Origin: Acidobacteriaceae bacterium
Lineage (GTDB): Bacteria; Acidobacteriota; Terriglobia; Bryobacterales; Bryobacteraceae
Assembly (NCBI GenBank): GCA_019244055.1
Contig: JAFATG010000325.1
Span: forward strand, 1-64,000
Direction of reading: 5' to 3'
Length of the DNA stretch: 64,000 nt
Part shown: piece after piece, positions 53,221-62,016 of the stretch
Layout of the letters: the number at the start of each line of letters is the position of its first letter
Position numbering within the stretch: position 1 is the stretch's first letter
Translations under genes and position numbers: made by a program
The notes under the pieces: model-generated
The model's database searches: none
Told to the model about the DNA's origin: nothing
The model's input: the letters and a program-made list of their open reading frames with translations, nothing else

Positions 53221-53543
53221 ATTCCGTTCCTCCGAAGTTGATCCATCACTCCGATCGCGGCGTGCAATATGCCTCGCGTGAATACACTGCAATGCTCGCC
53301 GAGCACGAGATCCGAATCAGCATGAGCCGCCGCGGAAGTCCCTAGGAAAACGCCCGCGCGGAGCGATTCATGAGAACACTGAAAGAGGAGGAAGTACAAG
53401 GACGTAACTACCAGAACCTGGACGACGCAAAACGGCGGGTCGGCGAGTTTCTGGAAGAAATTTACAACCGGCAACGATTGCATTCGGCGTTGCGCTACGC
53501 GACGCCGGATGAATTCGAGGGCTGGGGAAAGCGACGGCACTGA
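53220..53543 (+). pseudogene. IS3-family transposase orfB remnant (C-terminal half of DDE domain)
   Basis: Plus strand: PPKLIHHSDRGVQYASREYT, then AMLAEHEIRISMSRRGSP, a stop where the family has Y-D-N-A, and continuing ENARAERFMRTLKEEEVQGR, LHSALRYATPDEFEGWGKRR H and a stop. The second catalytic Asp (HSDRG) and third Glu (LKEEE) are visible. The N-terminal domain is missing. Sequence 53545-53730 following it looks like IS flank but its repeat was not identified. Confidence 0.8.
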
Positions 53544-53854
53544 TGGAAAGCTTGGAAAACCAAGTGCAGGTTTCGCAAGCTTTCCACAGGCTTTGGAAAT
53601 CCCTCCGGGACCCCCACGTTTCCCACAGCACGATGGCGGCGAATGTTAAATAAAATAATCAAAACCGCTGTGTTTCCGATTTTCCGCGGACGCCAGCGTG
53701 TCTCAGCCAAGGGGTGCGGTTCCATCTATTATGGATCCCCACCCACTACATAAGGGTGACAGAGCAAAAGGCAGTAGACGCTGAAGGAGGTTCTTAGCGG
53801 CCGGATGGCAGACCGTAATGTACCGGCAGCAGATCGATCCAAGAATACGGCTTC

Positions 53855-54060
53855 AGGATTGGAATACTTATCTCCGGCAGCGGCGAGATCATCGACGGCG
53901 ACCCGCACCTGAAGGCCGGCCGTGAGCTGGGCTTGCTCGCAGTGCCCGTCATCGTGCGCGCCGACTGGACCGAAGAACAACTGCGGAGCTCTCGCCTGAT
54001 CGCGAATCGCTCTTCGAATTGGCGGCCCTGGTTCTCCGTGGCCCACGGTTCGGGTTTAGA
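53855..54060 (+). pseudogene. ParB-like nuclease-domain fragment of a DNA methylase-type protein
   Basis: One plus frame gives GILISGSGEIIDGDPHLKAG, RELGLLAVPVIVRADWTEEQ and LRSSRLIANRSSNW, matching the ParB/Srx-like domain (EIIxGxxRLxAAxxLGLxxVPVI, xRLADNRxxExxxW) found at the front of DNA-modification methylases. The key GER/GHGR residue is replaced by GDPH. No methylase domain follows. Confidence 0.5.
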
Positions 54061-54243
54061 TTCGATGTAAACGCATTTTAACGAAGCATTCCCAAGACTT
54101 TAACACTTCCAATGAATCCCTGGCCTCGCTCCGCCGTCCAAGCGAGTAGGAGAGGTTCAATCCATTTGGCAACGAACCTGCTCCCGGTTACTCGCCGAAA
54201 CAATTTGCATGTCGTTTCGGAACGCGGGAAGGAGGAGAAGGAC

Positions 54244-54528
54244 ATGCGGGACAATCATCCAATCATCAATGCATTGTGCCGACAGTGCGGCTGTAATCAA
54301 GCGCAAGCGGCAGCCGATGCACGTGCTCTCGGCTTCGAAGAGGAGTTCGCATCCGGTATTTACACCTGCTGCCAGGTTGTGCACTGGGCCGACGAGCAGA
54401 GGCTTGCATGGTTAAACGCGGCCAAGCAGGATGGCAAGATCGCCGAAGATGTGATGCGGCGGCTGGGGCTCAGCGAGCCGGCTGGGGAGTTCGTGCACCT
54501 TCGCTCAAGAAGGCGGCAGGGTCTGTAG
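54244..54528 (+). CDS. Hypothetical Cys-containing small protein
   Basis: 94 residues. ATG 54244 has a strong GGAGG 8 bases upstream, so it is chosen over the longer frame from 54112. Features: NALCRQCGCNQAQAAADARA (CxxCxC) near residue 11 and GIYTCCQVVHWADEQRLAWL at ~50. Composition is ordinary for the region and it is intact. Next gene begins 3 bases after the stop, so they are probably one operon. No family known to me; the cysteine cluster could bind a metal. Confidence 0.65.
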   Translation: MRDNHPIINALCRQCGCNQAQAAADARALGFEEEFASGIYTCCQVVHWADEQRLAWLNAAKQDGKIAEDVMRRLGLSEPAGEFVHLRSRRRQGL

Positions 54529-54531
54529 CAT

Positions 54532-54948
54532 ATGTCCGGCGTCGTATTTCTCGAAGCGCCCTGCCGCACTCAGGAGTTGCTCACTCTGAAGTGGCTGCTG
54601 CGAGGCTCAGGCTATCAGATTGGCTCGACTTGGCACGACGCGTCGCCAGCGGCCTTTCTCACGCCTCAGCCACATTGGACCCGCGCGCGAATGGAAGAGA
54701 TGACGCCGTTCGATACTCTTGTTGTTTTGCGCCGTGATAACGAGGAGATTCCTGCCGAGTTGGGTCTTGCCGTCGGCTTTGCTGCCGCTCGGAAACTTGA
54801 AGTGATCTGGATTGGTATGCCGCTCGAGCCGCTCTGCGAGTTCCGAAAGGTCCATTGTTTCCCCAATCTCGAAGGGTTCGAAAAGTATCTCTTGCTCGAA
54901 AAGAGTACGCGCGGCGAAAGCCCTGCACATGCTCGCCCGGCGGCTTGA
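54532..54948 (+). CDS. Hypothetical protein, nucleoside 2-deoxyribosyltransferase-like fold possible
   Basis: 138 residues. It begins VVFLEAPCRTQELLTLKWLL, then GSGYQIGSTWHD, and PFDTLVVLRRDNEEIPAELG with LAVGFAAARKLEVIWIG, giving an alpha/beta pattern where an acidic residue follows each strand, as in the deoxyribosyltransferase/SLOG-like group that uses nucleotides. Catalytic residues not certain. Paired with the 94-residue Cys protein. Confidence 0.6.
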   Translation: MSGVVFLEAPCRTQELLTLKWLLRGSGYQIGSTWHDASPAAFLTPQPHWTRARMEEMTPFDTLVVLRRDNEEIPAELGLAVGFAAARKLEVIWIGMPLEPLCEFRKVHCFPNLEGFEKYLLLEKSTRGESPAHARPAA

Positions 54949-55161
54949 GAGCGTCGAGTGTACCTGTCTTACGTTCGCACGAGCGTCGAAATGGGAGTGG
55001 TTGTGGTGATTTCGGCTAAGCTCACACCGCGACGTTCGATATAGCCTCAGGTTACGGATCGCCGAACCCATGAGACTACATCTGGTCGCGCGTTTGCCTC
55101 CCGTTACAGAATTCTGAGCTGCAACCCTAGCCGCGTCGGGTTAGGCGCCGTCACATTACTG

Positions 55162-55410
55162 TTGACTGCAGTCATATTCCCAATATCAATTTCTATTGCC
55201 GCTTTCCTCTTTTTTGCGATCACAAGACGAGGGAACCGGCGCGCCGTTTGGCCTTACTGCGTCCTTCCGATTGTCGGTGGCGTGGTCTTGGTTTGTATCG
55301 TACGGAGCGGCGCGGCCGATCTCCTTAAGTTGTTGTGGTGGGATGGGGATGGGCGAGAGGAGTGGAACGCGAAATCGAGAAGCTCGAGAGCATCGTCATG
55401 GGAACGGTAA
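55162..55410 (+). CDS. Possible small membrane protein
   Basis: 82 residues from TTG. Two transmembrane segments (VIFPISISIAAFLFFAI and WPYCVLPIVGGVVLVCIV) joined by TRRGNRRAV. The tail after WWDGDG becomes low-complexity serine/arginine, so the gene may be truncated. No family recognised; weak start. Confidence 0.35.
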   Translation: MTAVIFPISISIAAFLFFAITRRGNRRAVWPYCVLPIVGGVVLVCIVRSGAADLLKLLWWDGDGREEWNAKSRSSRASSWER

Positions 55411-55599
55411 GGATCCTGGTTAAATCGTCACAGCCTTCTTAATCTTTTCTTGTTGGAGGTGTTCTGCTGATTCATTTGCATATGCTGACTTTTGAGCAGC
55501 TCGAATAGGCGCCGGCACCTTGGTTTCTGATCGTAGGTTTGGACAAACGCCAGGGCATTTGTTCTCACCCTCGGTCGCGATGCTTTTGCCCATAATGAC

Positions 55600-55740
55600 C
55601 TGGAACCCGCCTTCCGCACGCGCCGGAAAATGCGAGCGCAGGATCCTGTTTTCTGCAACTAGAGATTCATTCTGCAGAAGAAGTCGGCGGTTCACCATGC
55701 CGGTGACGTACGTCAGCAGGCGAGTGGCGCGTTCACCATC
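55600..55740 (-). pseudogene. Integrase-core transposase remnant, N-terminal start
   Basis: Minus strand: MVNRRLLLQNESLVAENRIL then RSHFPAR, the typical opening (LRNEYLVAENRILR) of the same integrase-core transposase type whose end is seen at 51.0-51.3 kb. Beyond RSHFPAR the frame is unrelated. Confidence 0.6.
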
Positions 55741-55746
55741 CTTTCA

Positions 55747-56299
55747 ACGGAAAGCTTGGTCGTCAAACCTGCTCAAATCAGCATCTGTGTTGAGGACGCC
55801 CAACGTGATCACCGCAAACGTGAACACGTTCGTATTTGGCTTCGAGATGACCGCCAAACGCGTAGCTGCCCGCCGATAACGTGATATGTGCATGTACACG
55901 CCCAGGGGCATGTAGCCATTCATCCCGATGATGTCAGCCGGAGCCGTCGCATTGCGCACGAACAGGGTCGGTGGAAGGAAACGTCCGATTAGCTAGGCAT
56001 GCACTTGATAGTTTCGAATGGACCGCATGCCCGCCAGAATCACCGCGTTCCTGATCCCTTGCTGCTTGACCATTGATTCGAGACCGGCCCACAGGTCTGG
56101 ATCGTATTTGAAGCGGAGGAGGATGACCCGCTGAAATTGAGTAGAAATGGCATAGATATTGGGCACGGCATTACTATTTGCTTTCTTGTCTTCAGCGGGA
56201 TTCGTCGGATGCGTGACTAGTCTTGTTGTCGTTTGGACGGGCGACAAGGACCGGCAAAGCCAAATAAAGCAGGAGGCTGAGTTTGACGCGGTTGCGCAT
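55747..56299 (-). pseudogene. Frameshifted exported PPC (DUF296) domain protein
   Basis: Minus strand. A leader MRNRVKLSLLLYLALPVLVA, then after a frameshift QFQRVILLRFKYDPDLWAGL, ESMVKQQGIRNAVILAGM and RSIRNYQVHA; a second break is followed by RNATAPADIIGMNGYM and TNVFTFAVITLGVLNTDADL. The parts are in the order of a PPC domain and align with the intact copy at 39010-39513. At least two frameshifts; no continuous product possible. Confidence 0.7.
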
Positions 56300-56717
56300 C
56301 GCGGATTCCGATAAGAAAGGATAACGGCTGCTGAAGCGAGAAGCAAATGACGGCAACGAGGGTGTGCCCGCTGATCGACTGACGAGTTTCAAGCGCTGAT
56401 GTTGAGGGCAGTTTTACTTCGGGTGAGCCCCATGCGTATCCCCCTCATCTCAGTACCTGGGCATCTAGAGCTCCCCGAATTTCATGAAGTAGAGGCGGTA
56501 AGGCTGCTCCCGCACTGCGGCGAGCAAAGCGTAGGCAGCAATGGGCGAGGAGGAAGACTTGTATCGATCCAATGATTCTTTAAGCGGTCGCACCGATTAT
56601 GTGGCCGTCAGCTAAGGGGGCGGGAAGATCAAGTATTCAGAGGAGGGTTCATATCAGCAGCTGCCGCAGTTGCACGGATATTCACGATCCAGAGATTTTC
56701 GGTCTCCGGACGGCCTC
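56300..56717. other. Intergenic, no gene seen
   Basis: About 420 bases between the dead PPC gene and the binding-protein gene. One minus frame gives IAAYALLAAVREQPYRLYFM ending KFGEL and stop, which may be the tail of a lost gene. No terminator or promoter recognised. Confidence 0.4.
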
Positions 56718-57500
56718 TCACGGCACAGCCCACTTTGCCTTGAGCCGATCCATCGACCCGTCGCGCTGCATCGCCCCAAGGGCGCGGTCAATCGCCGCCA
56801 CAAGCGCCCGCTCTGCCTTCCGGAAGCCGATGCCGAGCGGCTGCGGATGGTCCGGCACTTGGCCGAGAATGCGCAAATGCGGGTTTTTGGCCGCCAACCA
56901 TGCCGCCACCGGCTCAATCTTCATCACCGCCGTGATCAGCCCGACCTCCAAGTCCCGCATCGCCTGCTCGATCCGATCGAAAGGGTAAACTTTGATGCGG
57001 CCGATTTCGCCCCGGCGCTGCATGGCAAGCGCCGCATCATAATCCGTCGTGGCCGCCTGCACGCCGACCGTCCCGTGCCGCAGGTCCGCAAGGCTGCGCT
57101 GCCCGGGCGTTTTGGCCTCGTTGACCACCAGGCTCAGTGTCGTGGTCAGGTACGGCACCGACCAGGCGAGTTGCCGTTCGCGCTCGGGCGTGATCGTGAT
57201 GGCGCCCACGATGCAATCGTACCGGCCGCCCTGCAGTTCCTGAAGGATCGCCTCCCAATGCGTGTTGACGAATACGGCTTTGAGCCCCAAACCTCGGGCA
57301 ATCTCACCCATCAGATCGACCTCAAAGCCCACCCGGGCCCCGTTGTTGGCCACGTACTCGAAGGGCGGGTTAACGAAGTAGGTGCCGATCCGAAGCGTCC
57401 CGGAAACCAGCGTGCGGGGGGCTTCGGGCGCGCCCGCGCTACCTCCTGGGCGCGCCAGTAGCAGGGCCGCCATCAGCCTCGTTCTTGCCGTTGTTACCAT
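56718..57500 (-). CDS. Periplasmic amino-acid-type ABC transporter substrate-binding protein
   Basis: 260 residues of the PBP3 family. Starts after a hydrophobic leader; PEAPRTLVSGTLRIGTYFVN opens the domain, followed by GFEVDLMGEIARGLGLKAVF, DCIVGAITITPERERQLAWS (ligand Arg in ITPERE) and MDRLKAKWAVP at the end. No permease or ATPase gene is adjacent. The gene is richer in G+C at third positions than its neighbours and sits between IS remnants, suggesting transfer from a proteobacterium. It is the only intact metabolic gene in the decayed region. Confidence 0.85.
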   Translation of the reverse strand: MVTTARTRLMAALLLARPGGSAGAPEAPRTLVSGTLRIGTYFVNPPFEYVANNGARVGFEVDLMGEIARGLGLKAVFVNTHWEAILQELQGGRYDCIVGAITITPERERQLAWSVPYLTTTLSLVVNEAKTPGQRSLADLRHGTVGVQAATTDYDAALAMQRRGEIGRIKVYPFDRIEQAMRDLEVGLITAVMKIEPVAAWLAAKNPHLRILGQVPDHPQPLGIGFRKAERALVAAIDRALGAMQRDGSMDRLKAKWAVP

Positions 57501-57671
57501 TTCCCATTTTCAACCGTTTTCCCGGACAGCCTGTTGCGGGCGATAGCGGATATGTCATGGCTGAATTCCGTAAATGACAGGTTCTGAGGGTTCACCAACA
57601 ATAACGGCCAGGTGCATCGGAGTTGGCAATGCCACGAGCGGCTTCCAGTCGAGGTCTTCGGAAAAGATGGA

Positions 57672-58098
57672 ATGTTGCCAACCGGCCAGGACGAGTCGGC
57701 TGTTAAGTTGAACTGGATGGGGAGCGCACCGTCCCTGTTCCGTGGCCGACACTTCGCGCCGGAGATCATCGTCACATGCGTCCGTTGATATCTACGGTTC
57801 TCACAGAGTTTGCGCGATCTGGGAAGAACTGACGGCCGAGCGCGGCCTGCGGATTGATCACACCACCATCTGGCGCTGGACCCAGATCTACGGACCGGAG
57901 GCACAGCGCCGATTGCATGGGCAGGTCAGATACAAGCGATCGAGCTGGCATATTGATGAGACGTATATTACGGCCGGCGGTCGAACGATTCAGGGACTCG
58001 AGGCGGTTCACATGATCAGAAAACGACAAGTGCTCGGAATTACTCGTCGGAACCTTGCAGCGCAAGCGATTCTTTCCGGAATGCTATTCGATTTGTAA
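57672..58098 (+). pseudogene. IS6-family transposase remnant with internal deletion
   Basis: Frame starting ATG 57672 gives VKLNWMGSAPSLFRGRHFAP, EIIVTCVR and a TGA (57786-57788) where the family has Trp; then a frameshift and ELTAERGLRIDHTTIWRWTQ, IYGPEAQRRLHGQVRYKRSS, WHIDETYI (first catalytic Asp); then directly GRTIQGLEAVHMIRKRQVLG, the family's last ~40 residues. The middle of the DDE domain is deleted. Clear IS6 signature. Confidence 0.8.
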
Positions 58099-58284
58099 CT
58101 GATTCGCACATCAACCGGCGAATCCTTGGCCGCAGACCCGATTGCAACACTTCCCTGCCGAGCCCGTTGTAAACTAAACAGCCGGGAGGCAAGTCGCTGC
58201 TTCTGCTTAGCCTCATCGCGGTAACTCAACCGAAAAACTGCTTTCGTAACAACACCGCGCGACCCCGAGTAATGGGCAGCTGAG

Positions 58285-58881
58285 GTGATGCGCATGGGAC
58301 GAAAGCACCGGCGAGGCCTGAACGGCTCAGCTCCAATCCCCGGACTCTCTGAGGTTCTTGAAAAATCGACCAACGGCGACCACGAGTCTTTCGACCGCCT
58401 ATTCACACTGATCTACAACGACTTCCGCGGCCTTGCGAAAAGCTATCTGGCGCACGAAGCGCATCCTGACACACTGCAGGCGACGGCTTTGGTGAACGAA
58501 GCCTATCTCCGGCTCGCTGAGCAACAAATGGATTGGAAGAATCGCAGCCATCTGCTTGCGGTCGGCGCCATCGCGATGCGACGCATCCTGGTGAACCATG
58601 CCATCGCAGCCAAACGCCAAAAGCGCGGAGGCGCGGCGGCCAGAGTCACACTAAGCGAGGATCTCATCGGCACGGAGCAGAACCTCGACGTGCTTGCCGT
58701 GGATGAGGCTATCGACGCTCTGGCGAAACTGGACGAGCGCCACGCCAAGCTTGTCGAATTGCGTTTCTTTGGCGGGCTGAATGTTCCCGAAGTGGCCGGC
58801 GTTCTCGGCGTAAGCGTCAGCACCATCGAAAAAGACTGGAGATTCTGCAGTGCGTGGCTCAAAAACGCGCTCCGGCCTTAG
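58285..58881 (+). CDS. ECF-family RNA polymerase sigma factor (Sig-70 X6 type)
   Basis: 198 residues from GTG, with ATG 58288 or 58294 as alternatives. Region 2: SFDRLFTLIYNDFRGLAKSY then LAHEAHPDTLQATALVNEAY; the MDWKNRSHLLAVGAIAMRRI block; region 4: LDERHAKLVELRFFGGLNVP followed by EVAGVLGVSVSTIEKDWRFC (HTH). Overlaps the kinase gene by 32 bases, so both are translated from one message and the kinase may modulate or be induced by the sigma factor. Confidence 0.92.
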   Translation: MMRMGRKHRRGLNGSAPIPGLSEVLEKSTNGDHESFDRLFTLIYNDFRGLAKSYLAHEAHPDTLQATALVNEAYLRLAEQQMDWKNRSHLLAVGAIAMRRILVNHAIAAKRQKRGGAAARVTLSEDLIGTEQNLDVLAVDEAIDALAKLDERHAKLVELRFFGGLNVPEVAGVLGVSVSTIEKDWRFCSAWLKNALRP

Positions 58882-61696
58882 CGCAATAACCGATCCCGCT
58901 GTCTACAAGCGAGTAGCGGAGCTTTTCTCGCAAGCAGCTGAGTTGCCGGTACAAGAGCAAGCCGCCTTTCTTCGAGATAAATGCGGCAGTGATACCGATT
59001 TACTCCGGCTGGTAGAAAGCCTTTTACAGGAAGACCGGAAGGGCCTGATTCAGCCGGAGCTCGCGCCAGATCGCTCAATGCCGGTTATTCACGAAGATCT
59101 AAGTGGACGAACTTTATCGCATTACCAGATCGTTCGGCCGATGGGAGCTGGTGGAATGGGAGTCGTTTATCGCGCAACGGAGACTCGGCTCCAGCGGACG
59201 GTCGCGCTGAAATTTCTGCCACCGTTGCTCAGAGACGATCCCCTCAGCCGCGAGCGTTTCATCCGTGAAGCGCGAGTGATCGCCTCTATCGATCATCAGA
59301 ACGTGTGTCCGGTCTATGAAGTCGAGGAGGCGGATGGATTCATCTTTATCGCCATGGCCTGTCTCGAGGGCACGTCGCTCGAGGAAAAGATTCGAACCGG
59401 ATCGATTCCTGTGAAACAGGCCATCGGCATCGCACTGCAGGCCGCGTATGGTCTGCACGCGGCCCACGGCAAAGGTGTCGTGCATCGCGATATCAAGCCG
59501 GCGAATTTGATGCTGACCGGCACGGGATCCCCCGAGCCCCTGCTTCGCATTCTCGATTTCGGAGTCGCCCAATGGACCGAGAAGACGGTTCTGACTCAGG
59601 AGGGCTTAAGGATCGGAACGGTGCTGTATATGGCTCCGGAACAGGTCGCCGGATCGCGGGTAGATCAGCGCGCCGATATCTGGTCGCTCGGCGTCGTGCT
59701 TTACCAAATGCTCTCGTGCCAAGTGCCGTTTGAGGGAAGTACATTGCGCGAAACGCTCGCGGCCATTGCAGGCCCGCAGCCCCCGGACCTCGGGCCGATA
59801 CGTGAGGTGGCGCCTCCTGAACTCGTTTCCATCCTCCGGAAGATGCTCGAAAAAGAGTCTGCGAACCGGTATCAAACTGTGAGTGCGTTGATCTCCGACC
59901 TGGAGAGTGTGCGACAAGCAGCTGCGCCGGGCCTGATCGCTCGTATCACCCTTGGCCCCGCATTTTACCGTGCGGCGCGAATCGTCGCGATCGCCGGGCT
60001 GATCGGTTTCTCGATATTCTTACTTGTTCATTCCAACAGACCGCATCCGGCGGATAAGCTGACAGTCGTTCCGTTTACGTACTATCCCGGCTACGAGGAG
60101 CATCCCTCAATCTCGCCCGACGGAAAGGAGATCGCATTCGTAGGGCAAGGAAACGAAGGCAACAGGCCGCTCGAAGTCTATGTGCAACTGATCGGCTCAA
60201 CCGATCCTTTGCGGCTCACCAGTGTCTCTGCTGATTCAGCCGATCGGTCCCCCGTGTGGGACCCAAGCTCGACCCGCATTGCTTTTCTGCGCACACGCCG
60301 CGACGAACGTTTTGCACGAATCCTGACGATTCCCGCGCTCGGTGGTGCCGAAACCGATCTGGGCATCCCATCGGTTCTCGCGACCGGACGTCTGGCGTGG
60401 AGCCCGGATGGCCGGCTACTAGCGTTTGCCGGCGCCAAAGGAACGAATGAAGGAGCCATTTTCGAACTATCTTTTTCTGACCACAAGGTTCGCCAGCAAT
60501 CTTTTCCAGCGTCCGGTGAAACCGATTGCTGTCCGGTGTACGATCCGAGCGGCACTCGATTGGCTTTCAAGCGTAACGAAGTGCAAATCGTTGTGATCGG
60601 CCGCGGCCGCGGAGCCGTACGAACCCTTCCGGCGCGAGCCTCGTGGGCTGGGCTCACCTGGACAGCCGACGGCCGTTCGCTCGCCTATTCCTGGTTTGGC
60701 AAGTTAGCCGAAGTGAATGTGGAGAGCGGCTCGATTACACAGCCCGCTTTGGCTACGGCACTAGGGCCCGACATCAGCGACATCACCATTCGCGGAAACC
60801 GGATTGCGTATGTGCACTGGGCGCTTGAACACAGCATTTGGGATCTCACCTTGCATCGAAGTGGCGACGGGCGAATACCGGAGATCTCGGCTTCCGCGGG
60901 AGTGCAGCTGATCGCATCCACGATGCGCGAAGATACGCCTCAGTTCTCCCCGGACGGAGAGTGGATTGCGTTTTCCTCGGAGCGCGCAGGCTCGACCGAT
61001 ATCTGGGTCGGAAGACGCGACGGCTCCGGCCTGCGACGGTTGACGTTTCTCGAGGGGTTCGCGGGTACGCCGCGCTGGTCTCCAGACGGAGAGTGGATCG
61101 CCTTTGACTTGCGGCCGCCATCCTCGCAACCGGACATTTGGCTTGTCCGAGTTGCAGGAGGAGAAACTCGCAAGCTCGCCACGAACACCGGGGGCGCCGA
61201 TGTGCCGAGCTGGTCGAACGACGGCCGCTGGATCTATTTCCATGCCGGGTCGGACGATCAGATTTGCAAGGTTCCAAGCCAGGGCGGTAAGCCTGTTCCG
61301 CTTACGCGCCACGGAGGATTCGAAGGGTTTGAATCCGGGGATGGCAAGTATCTTTACTATTCCAAGAGGGAGGAACATTCGGGAATCTGGAGAATCAACC
61401 TGAGCAACGGAAGCGAAGCGCCGGTTCCCGAGCTGTCGCGGGCCGGAGACTACCGGCAATGGGCGCTGGCCGGAACCGGGCTCTTCTTTGTTCCGTATGA
61501 CGAGGCGTTCAGCAAAGATGCGGCTGTTCGGTTCTTCGATTTCGCCACCCGGAGAATCGTTCGGGTAGCCACGGTAGGCAGACTCGTTACGGCCGGCCCC
61601 GGCGCACTCGCAGTATCGCGCGATGAAACACGCTTGCTTTACGTTCACATGGACCGCGATAACCGCAACATCATGCTGGTTGAGAATTTTAAATAG
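58850..61696 (+). CDS. Serine/threonine protein kinase with TolB/WD40-type propeller
   Basis: 948 residues. Leader, then kinase: Gly-loop GAGGMGVVYRAT at 99-110, Lys121 in VALKFLP, HRDIKPANL (catalytic Asp214), DFGVAQW (236-242), GTVLYMAPEQVAGS. Transmembrane helix at ~375-395 (RIVAIAGLIGFSIFLLVHS). The extracytoplasmic part is a PD40/TolB propeller: ISPDGKEIAFVGQGNEG, WSPDGRLLAFAGAKG, FSPDGEWIAFSSERAGSTDI, WSPDGEWIAFDLRPPSSQPD, WSNDGRWIYFHAGSDDQICK. Intact version of the frameshifted gene at 3186-6023. Starts 32 bases before the end of the sigma gene. Confidence 0.94.
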   Translation: MRGSKTRSGLSAITDPAVYKRVAELFSQAAELPVQEQAAFLRDKCGSDTDLLRLVESLLQEDRKGLIQPELAPDRSMPVIHEDLSGRTLSHYQIVRPMGAGGMGVVYRATETRLQRTVALKFLPPLLRDDPLSRERFIREARVIASIDHQNVCPVYEVEEADGFIFIAMACLEGTSLEEKIRTGSIPVKQAIGIALQAAYGLHAAHGKGVVHRDIKPANLMLTGTGSPEPLLRILDFGVAQWTEKTVLTQEGLRIGTVLYMAPEQVAGSRVDQRADIWSLGVVLYQMLSCQVPFEGSTLRETLAAIAGPQPPDLGPIREVAPPELVSILRKMLEKESANRYQTVSALISDLESVRQAAAPGLIARITLGPAFYRAARIVAIAGLIGFSIFLLVHSNRPHPADKLTVVPFTYYPGYEEHPSISPDGKEIAFVGQGNEGNRPLEVYVQLIGSTDPLRLTSVSADSADRSPVWDPSSTRIAFLRTRRDERFARILTIPALGGAETDLGIPSVLATGRLAWSPDGRLLAFAGAKGTNEGAIFELSFSDHKVRQQSFPASGETDCCPVYDPSGTRLAFKRNEVQIVVIGRGRGAVRTLPARASWAGLTWTADGRSLAYSWFGKLAEVNVESGSITQPALATALGPDISDITIRGNRIAYVHWALEHSIWDLTLHRSGDGRIPEISASAGVQLIASTMREDTPQFSPDGEWIAFSSERAGSTDIWVGRRDGSGLRRLTFLEGFAGTPRWSPDGEWIAFDLRPPSSQPDIWLVRVAGGETRKLATNTGGADVPSWSNDGRWIYFHAGSDDQICKVPSQGGKPVPLTRHGGFEGFESGDGKYLYYSKREEHSGIWRINLSNGSEAPVPELSRAGDYRQWALAGTGLFFVPYDEAFSKDAAVRFFDFATRRIVRVATVGRLVTAGPGALAVSRDETRLLYVHMDRDNRNIMLVENFK

Positions 61697-62016
61697 GGAC
61701 TGCTCTGGACCGTACCGCTTTGTTCAGCGGTCCCGACCGAAAAGTAGCTTGTTTTAGGCGCGCCGCATTCCTGGCGGGAATGACGCCCGTGAAATGCATC
61801 ACTCGCTACTGCAGCGACGCCTTGCCGCTTACTGGCACCAGAAGTGCCAGGCTATGAAACGGTTCGCAGTGCTCTATTCCAGGCAGCCCCATGTTCCCAC
61901 GCTTAGGTTAGCCACCCTGCAACAAGCCGCATTACGTCACTGCCGTTCCCGGCTCAGTTTCGCGCTGCGACAATTCAGACCTTATTGCACCGATTCCGGG
62001 AACGGCTCGATGCGAT
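61697..62016. other. Convergent interval with hairpins
   Basis: 320 bases between two genes that converge. It contains two inverted repeats (see hairpin entry and GGACCG...CGGTCC at ~61710-61735); no coding frame with family features. The hairpins may end transcription, though neither is followed by a T tract. Confidence 0.45.
61832..61850. terminator. Perfect 7-bp hairpin, possible terminator
   Basis: CTGGCAC at 61832-61838 pairs perfectly with GTGCCAG at 61844-61850 around a CAGAA loop. It lies between convergent genes, the place for a bidirectional terminator. No U-tract is present, so rho-independent action is uncertain. Confidence 0.35.
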
